NCBI GenBank assembly: GCA_948473335.1
Contig: CAOKXF010000011.1
Span: forward strand, 1-59,733
DNA: 59,733 nt
Direction: 5' to 3'
Origin: an uncultured Clostridium sp.
GTDB lineage: Bacteria; Bacillota; Clostridia; TANB77; CAG-508
Shown here: positions 57,401 through 59,733 of the stretch, piece by piece
Position numbering within the stretch: position 1 is the stretch's first letter
Layout: every line of letters starts with the position of its first letter
Notes under the pieces: model-generated
Told to the model about the DNA's origin: nothing
What the model saw: the letters and a program-made list of their open reading frames with translations, nothing else
Databases searched by the model: none
Program-made: the position numbers and the translations under genes

Positions 57401-59733
57401 CTCTCTCACTATACTTGATTAGCATTCCATCAGAATAAGTCGTGCTTCCATTATTTTTTAACACTATTCCATTTCCTAAGCCTATACTACTACTATAGAA
57501 ATATCCTCCTACTATGTAGCCTCCATCTTGTGTTTCTGTTATACATGTTATTTTGTCGTTCCTATCTCCTCCTACTGCCTTTCCCCATTCTACTTTTCCA
57601 TCACTTCCATACTTGATTAACATTCCATCAGGATTACCATTACTATTTAACACTACTCCATTTCCTAAATCTATTCTACTGCTATAGAAATATCCTCCTA
57701 CTATGTAGCCTCCTTCTCTTGTTTCTATTACACATGTTATTCCCTCATGACTGTTTCCTCCTACTGCCTTTCCCCATTCTACTTCTCCACTCTCACTATA
57801 CTTGATTAATATTCCATCCGAATTAATATTATTATCTAATTCTAATATAACTCCATTTCCTAAATCCATTCTACTACTATAGAAATATCCTCCTACCAAG
57901 TAGCCTCCATCTCTTGTTTCTATTATACAATTTATATAGTCACTATTACTTCCTCCTACTGCCTTTCCCCATTCTACATTTCCATCTACTCCATACTTGA
58001 TTATCATTCCATCATCATTACCTTTATTGTTTAACACTTCTCCATTTCCTAGGTCTATACTACTACTTGTGAAATATCCTCCTACCAAGTAGCCTCCTTC
58101 TTTTGTCTCTATTATACAATTTATATAGTCACTCCTACTTCCTCCTACTACCTTTCCCCATTTTGCTTCTCCATTTTCTCCATATTTGATTATCATCCCA
58201 TCAGTATAATCATATGTATAATTATTATGTAGCACTATTCCATTTCCTAAGTCTATACTACTACTTGAGAAATATCCTCCTACTATGTACCCTCCATCTT
58301 GTGTTTCTGTTATACAAGTAATTTGGTCATCCTTACTTCCTCCAATTACTTTTCCTTGCTTTATATTTACTTCTGGCTTTTCTATAACATTATACTTGAT
58401 TATCATTCCATCATGACTGCCACTACTATTTAATACTTCTCCATTTCCTAAATCTATACTACTTCCAGAATATCCTCCAATAACATATCCTTCATCTTTT
58501 GTTTCTGTTACACATGTTATTTTGTCATCATAGCTTCCTCCTACTGCCTTTCCCCATTCTACATTTCCATCTACTCCATACTTGATTATCATTCCATCAA
58601 AATATCCTCTCGTATCATAATTACTTAACTCTTCTCCATTTCCTAGGTCTATACTACTACTTCCAAAATATCCTCCTACAATGTATCCTCCATCTTGTGT
58701 TTCTTTTATACATGCTATTTCATCTGCACCACTTCCTCCTACTGCCTTTCCCCATTCTACATTTCCTTTTTCATCATACTTAATTACCATTCCATCTTGT
58801 TTACCATTATTATTTAATACTATTCCATTTTCTAAATCTATACTATTACTATAGAAATATCCTCCAACGATATATCCTCCATCTCTTGTTTCCGTTATAC
58901 ATGTTATATAATCATTGCCAGTTTCTATTAATACTTTCCCCCATTCTACTTTTCCATTCTCACTATACTTGATTATCATTCCACTTTGATATCCACTATT
59001 ATTTAACACTACTTCATTTTCTAAATCTATACTTTCACTTCTAAAACTTCCTCTTATTATATATCCTCCATCTCTTGTTTCTGTTATACATGTTATATCA
59101 TCAACGCTATTTCCTCCTACTGCCTTTCCCCATTCTACTTCTCCATTTCTTCCATACTTAATTATCATTCCATCAGTACTACCTTTGCTATTCAACACTA
59201 CTCCACTTCCTAAGTCTATACTTTTACTTATAAAATGTCCTACTACTACATATCCTCCATCTGTCATTTCTATTATACTATTTATATAATCATTCTGGTT
59301 TCCTCCTACTACCTTTCCCCATTTTACTTCTCCATCACTTCCATATTTGATTATCATTCCATCAGAAGCACCATTGTTATTTAATACTACTCCATTCCCT
59401 AAGTCTATACTTTGACTGGTAAAATTTCCTACTACTACATATTCTCCTTCTCCTGTTTCTATTATGTAATTTATTTCCTTATAATATCTTCCGCTTACTG
59501 ATTTTGCCCATTCTACTTCTTTATTCTTACTATACTTGATTATCATTCCATCTTGATATGGACTATTATTGTTATTTAGCACTACTCCATTTCCTAAATC
59601 TATTCTACTACTATAGAAATTTCCTCCTACAATGTATCCTCCATCATGTGTTTCTGTTATACATGTTATCTCATCAGGACTACTTCCTCCTACTGCCTTT
59701 CCCCATTCTGCTTCTAAATCTTTTATTCCTTCT
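51486..59733 (-). CDS. Giant multi-repeat cell-surface adhesin, 5' end outside the window
   Basis: At least 2,748 codons; the frame is open at the window edge. Order from the N-terminal side: at least 14 units of about 55 residues (EWGKAVGG...ITETxDGGYIVGGYF...SIDLGNG...DGMIIKY), likely beta-propeller blades. A small domain follows, then a SpaA/CnaB domain (KVDRRTRIPLAGVKFRL) with a threefold insert, ending in ITEIEAPEGY. Next are MucBP-like domains (INHYKA, VHHYIEG, THHYIEG), a second SpaA domain (PLEGVKFTI...ITEIEVPEGY), six KYTVNYLEK repeats, and more MucBP-like units. A PEIPGEGGDD linker, IPSAG, a hydrophobic helix and a KLDKKH tail complete it. The tail fits cell-wall or membrane anchoring. 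Probable mucus or host adhesin. No sortase is in the window. Confidence 0.9.
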   Translation of the reverse strand, partial: EGIKDLEAEWGKAVGGSSPDEITCITETHDGGYIVGGNFYSSRIDLGNGVVLNNNNSPYQDGMIIKYSKNKEVEWAKSVSGRYYKEINYIIETGEGEYVVVGNFTSQSIDLGNGVVLNNNGASDGMIIKYGSDGEVKWGKVVGGNQNDYINSIIEMTDGGYVVVGHFISKSIDLGSGVVLNSKGSTDGMIIKYGRNGEVEWGKAVGGNSVDDITCITETRDGGYIIRGSFRSESIDLENEVVLNNSGYQSGMIIKYSENGKVEWGKVLIETGNDYITCITETRDGGYIVGGYFYSNSIDLENGIVLNNNGKQDGMVIKYDEKGNVEWGKAVGGSGADEIACIKETQDGGYIVGGYFGSSSIDLGNGEELSNYDTRGYFDGMIIKYGVDGNVEWGKAVGGSYDDKITCVTETKDEGYVIGGYSGSSIDLGNGEVLNSSGSHDGMIIKYNVIEKPEVNIKQGKVIGGSKDDQITCITETQDGGYIVGGYFSSSSIDLGNGIVLHNNYTYDYTDGMIIKYGENGEAKWGKVVGGSRSDYINCIIETKEGGYLVGGYFTSSSIDLGNGEVLNNKGNDDGMIIKYGVDGNVEWGKAVGGSNSDYINCIIETRDGGYLVGGYFYSSRMDLGNGVILELDNNINSDGILIKYSESGEVEWGKAVGGNSHEGITCVIETREGGYIVGGYFYSSRIDLGNGVVLNSNGNPDGMLIKYGSDGKVEWGKAVGGDRNDKITCITETQDGGYIVGGYFYSSSIGLGNGIVLKNNGSTTYSDGMLIKYSERGEVEWGKAVGGNSDDIINCIIEAKGGGYLIGGDFKSTTIDLGNGEVLSNNGSRDGMIIKYDEAGKVEYGKAVGGSSVDKITCIIEVLEGMYVVGGYFYSSSIELGSGKVLNNNNTNTSDGMIIKIVEEMGVPEVQELEIENTRKEFKITTDVKEIDGIKGGSISGEDKLPYEKVKYGDNSTKEIDIIPDIDYEIIKITINGEEYQFTRNEDGTYRMPQFENMTENKHIVVTFAMKDNKITINKVDRRTRIPLAGVKFRLDQIEERTEPENVIGELTNNGQTYIEIDETNEITGAIGELIANGQDYAEADRTNEITDVIGELTNNGTYYFIEQDGKYVPTNSKTYQTANGGTTGKHSTTANSYMAIDLSDKEGKYVVCINAEVSSESADRGYATITETTIAPAYNSTNGQFIYISGTQGEKEYTSTILEGGKTYYLHLGYRKDGSVDTGKDQIIFNSIKVYGATSTTYNFINNEGKYESNNQGKDNTVANSYIPIDLSNKEGKYFVKVNAEVSSQSGNDYGYATITENTTRPAYSSSTGRLIYISGTQGAKDYISVVLEGGKIYYLHFGYYKNASTSTGDDKFTVNSIGVYGSTSSTYYFESNEGKYESNNQGKDNTVANSYIPIDLRSYTGKYNLTVNAQVSSQSGNDYGYATVTENTTRPAYSSTTGRFIYISGTTEAVTTPTDYTTVLEGGKLYYLHLGYYKNASTSTGEDKFTVNSIQVTLNDSELYHTEVETNSQGQAITQIPFGKYSITEIEAPEGYNKIEEPIIIEFRADENHEFTIENEAKAKVIINHYKAIKNEDGSYTYTEEKLAESEKQEGKENDDYTSTPHLDLGKYELIKDENGEYIIPENATGKLAVEDIIVNYYYAEKEIPLIVHHYIEGTEEKVPLKDGTKAEDETNKGKENEEYTTEAISDELLSEQYELVEIPENANGIYTGEEIIVTYYYKKAKRELELNKYSEDGTTPLEGVKFTITPKEENTVDENISISTYTTNSQGKIKVELEVGKYEITEIEVPEGYQLPEEATTEIEITKETEKAEIEITNTKKRGTVITHHYIEGTENKVPKEDGTVVEDEIQTGIVGEAFATKVSEEVPVYYEFVSSSEKTSGEYLEETQEVIYYYRLREYNYTVEYYYDNIKDNDKTETIKAKYKEQIEEYKDKVKEGYKLEKTENLPLTIEQDETQNIIKIYYVKRNDLKYTVNYLEKETNKVLHEPKIEENQEFEKEITSSSEIISIDGYRYDSVDKDSITIQVDETKNVINIYYVKRAEYSYTVNYLEKDTNKVLHEPKTEENQEFEKVITSQNEIITIEGYNYDSSDKESITIQIDSTKNIINIYYTKRQDLKYTVNYLEKGTNKELHEPKTEGNQEFQKVITSSNEVISIDGYKYDSSDKENITIQVDETKNVINLYYTKRNDLKYTVNYLEKGTDKVLHEPKIQENQTFEAVITSRNEVIDIDGYKYDSVDKESITIQVDETENVINIYYISKATKYTVNYLEEDTNNILHEAKTEDSQEDEIITTEDEIIDIEGYEYSSCDKETITLKLDETENIINIYYIKRSDLRYTVNYLEKDTNEILHEQKTVENQVFGGIIKSSTEVIEIPGYNYDSVDKESITIQVDETKNIIKIYYIKRTDIKYTVEYYYDGIKDENETEEYTATYKETIEEYEDKIRENYVLVEEKGIPLTIEVDESKNIIQIYYVTKAQAKVQYIDKITNEIIEERTEEGYVGKEFKTEAKDFEGYILVEEPEEKTVPMEEEEIVLKYYYIHVSSGVIEKHIDIETDEILYNTTHEGNEGDEYKTEPKEFENYDFVEDKYPENAEGTMKKEVITVNYYYKKREPITITVKYIDKETKEEIEETVIIKDYEGKEYKTEQKEIEGYEFVEVEGETEGKITEEKEIIYYYQKIKEPEIPGEGGDDIEKPEEPQDPTTIDKEIPSAGLTKEQIAIIVVTTMAAITGIIVTIGIKGIKLDKKH
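52505..53835 (-). repeat. Six MucBP-like repeats of about 215 bases
   Basis: Each codes for YTVNYLEKxTNKxLHEPKxEENQ, an IxIDGYxYDSxDKxSITIQVDE block and NVINIYYxKR. Start points near 53815, 53595, 53380, 53160, 52945 and 52720. Confidence 0.88.
55230..56440 (-). repeat. Three repeats of about 125 residues inserted in the first SpaA-like domain
   Basis: Each unit carries GKY...TVANSY(I/M)(P/A)IDL, a VNA(E/Q)VSS block, GYAT(I/V)TE, (F/L)IYISGT and LEGGK(T/I/L)YYLH(L/F)GY. Units two and three are nearly identical at DNA level over long stretches, which suggests recent duplication. Confidence 0.85.
57020..59733 (-). repeat. Tandem coding repeats, at least 14 propeller-like units
   Basis: Units of about 165-190 bases, each coding for one DGMIIKY...EWGKAVGG...DLGNG module. 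Units differ by scattered substitutions and 0-5 residue length changes in the loops. The array runs out of the window. Confidence 0.9.

Noticed and set aside
51545..57438. Many plus-strand open frames rich in Leu/Phe/Ser opposite the giant gene
   Set aside because: They are antisense shadows of purine-rich repeat codons, lack ribosome sites and mirror the repeat period.
57020..59733. Regular repeats that could suggest a CRISPR array
   Set aside because: The period is 165-190 bases, the frame stays open through all units, and there are no short identical repeats with unique spacers.

Overview
The window comes from a very AT-rich, low-GC, anaerobic Gram-positive-type bacterium, most likely an uncultured Clostridia/Bacillota gut lineage. 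The evidence is the ireB-ruvX-DUF1292 gene trio, rubrerythrin, RbgA, a single-chain asparaginyl-tRNA synthetase, strong Shine-Dalgarno sequences and near-consensus sigma-A promoters. UGA appears to be a normal stop (rloA ends in a TGA that overlaps the next ATG).

Bases 1-34,850 are a dense defence island, read almost entirely on the minus strand and abutting the 3' side of an initiator tRNA-fMet (35136-35211). Read in the direction of transcription it holds three operons. (1) A type III restriction-modification pair (mod, res) runs into a C5-cytosine methyltransferase, a large sigma-region-4-like protein broken by a frameshift, a ParB-like protein and a PLD-SNF2 helicase. A Sau3AI-type GATC nuclease converges on this operon from the plus strand. 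(2) From the promoter at 16877-16905, a type I operon carries a half-length hsdS, hsdM, an AbiJ-like HEPN gene, a PD-(D/E)XK-like gene, a full hsdS, hsdR, a YgjP-like peptidase, a four-helix membrane protein and a GmrSD-like DUF262 nuclease. It trails into a frameshifted YqeG-like phosphatase and a metallophosphoesterase. (3) From the promoter at 3368-3396 come rloA-rloB (AbiL-like) and a Hanks-type protein kinase. Between operons 1 and 2 lies a scrap yard: a group IIC intron whose reverse transcriptase has one in-frame stop, a tRNA-fMet-like remnant, and a dead DUF262-HNH gene.

Bases 35,100-51,300 are core chromosome. They hold tRNA-fMet, mfd with a structured leader, rbgA, a remnant, a membrane protein, the DUF1292-ruvX-ireB set, and a GAF/degenerate-GGDEF protein. 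Next come a MinD/CpaE-like ATPase with AT-hook-like repeats, a small exported membrane protein, rubrerythrin behind a palindromic operator, asnS, an OGG1-type glycosylase, a YitT-family gene with a perfect 20-bp hairpin over its start, and an XRE-type regulator.

Bases 51,486-59,733 are the 3' part of a gene for a giant surface protein of more than 2,740 residues. It has at least 14 tandem propeller-like repeats, SpaA/CnaB-type domains (one apparently split by a threefold insertion), many MucBP-like repeats, and a C-terminal anchor with an unusual IPSAG motif. The gene continues past the window end. No CRISPR array, integrase or phage structural gene was seen.
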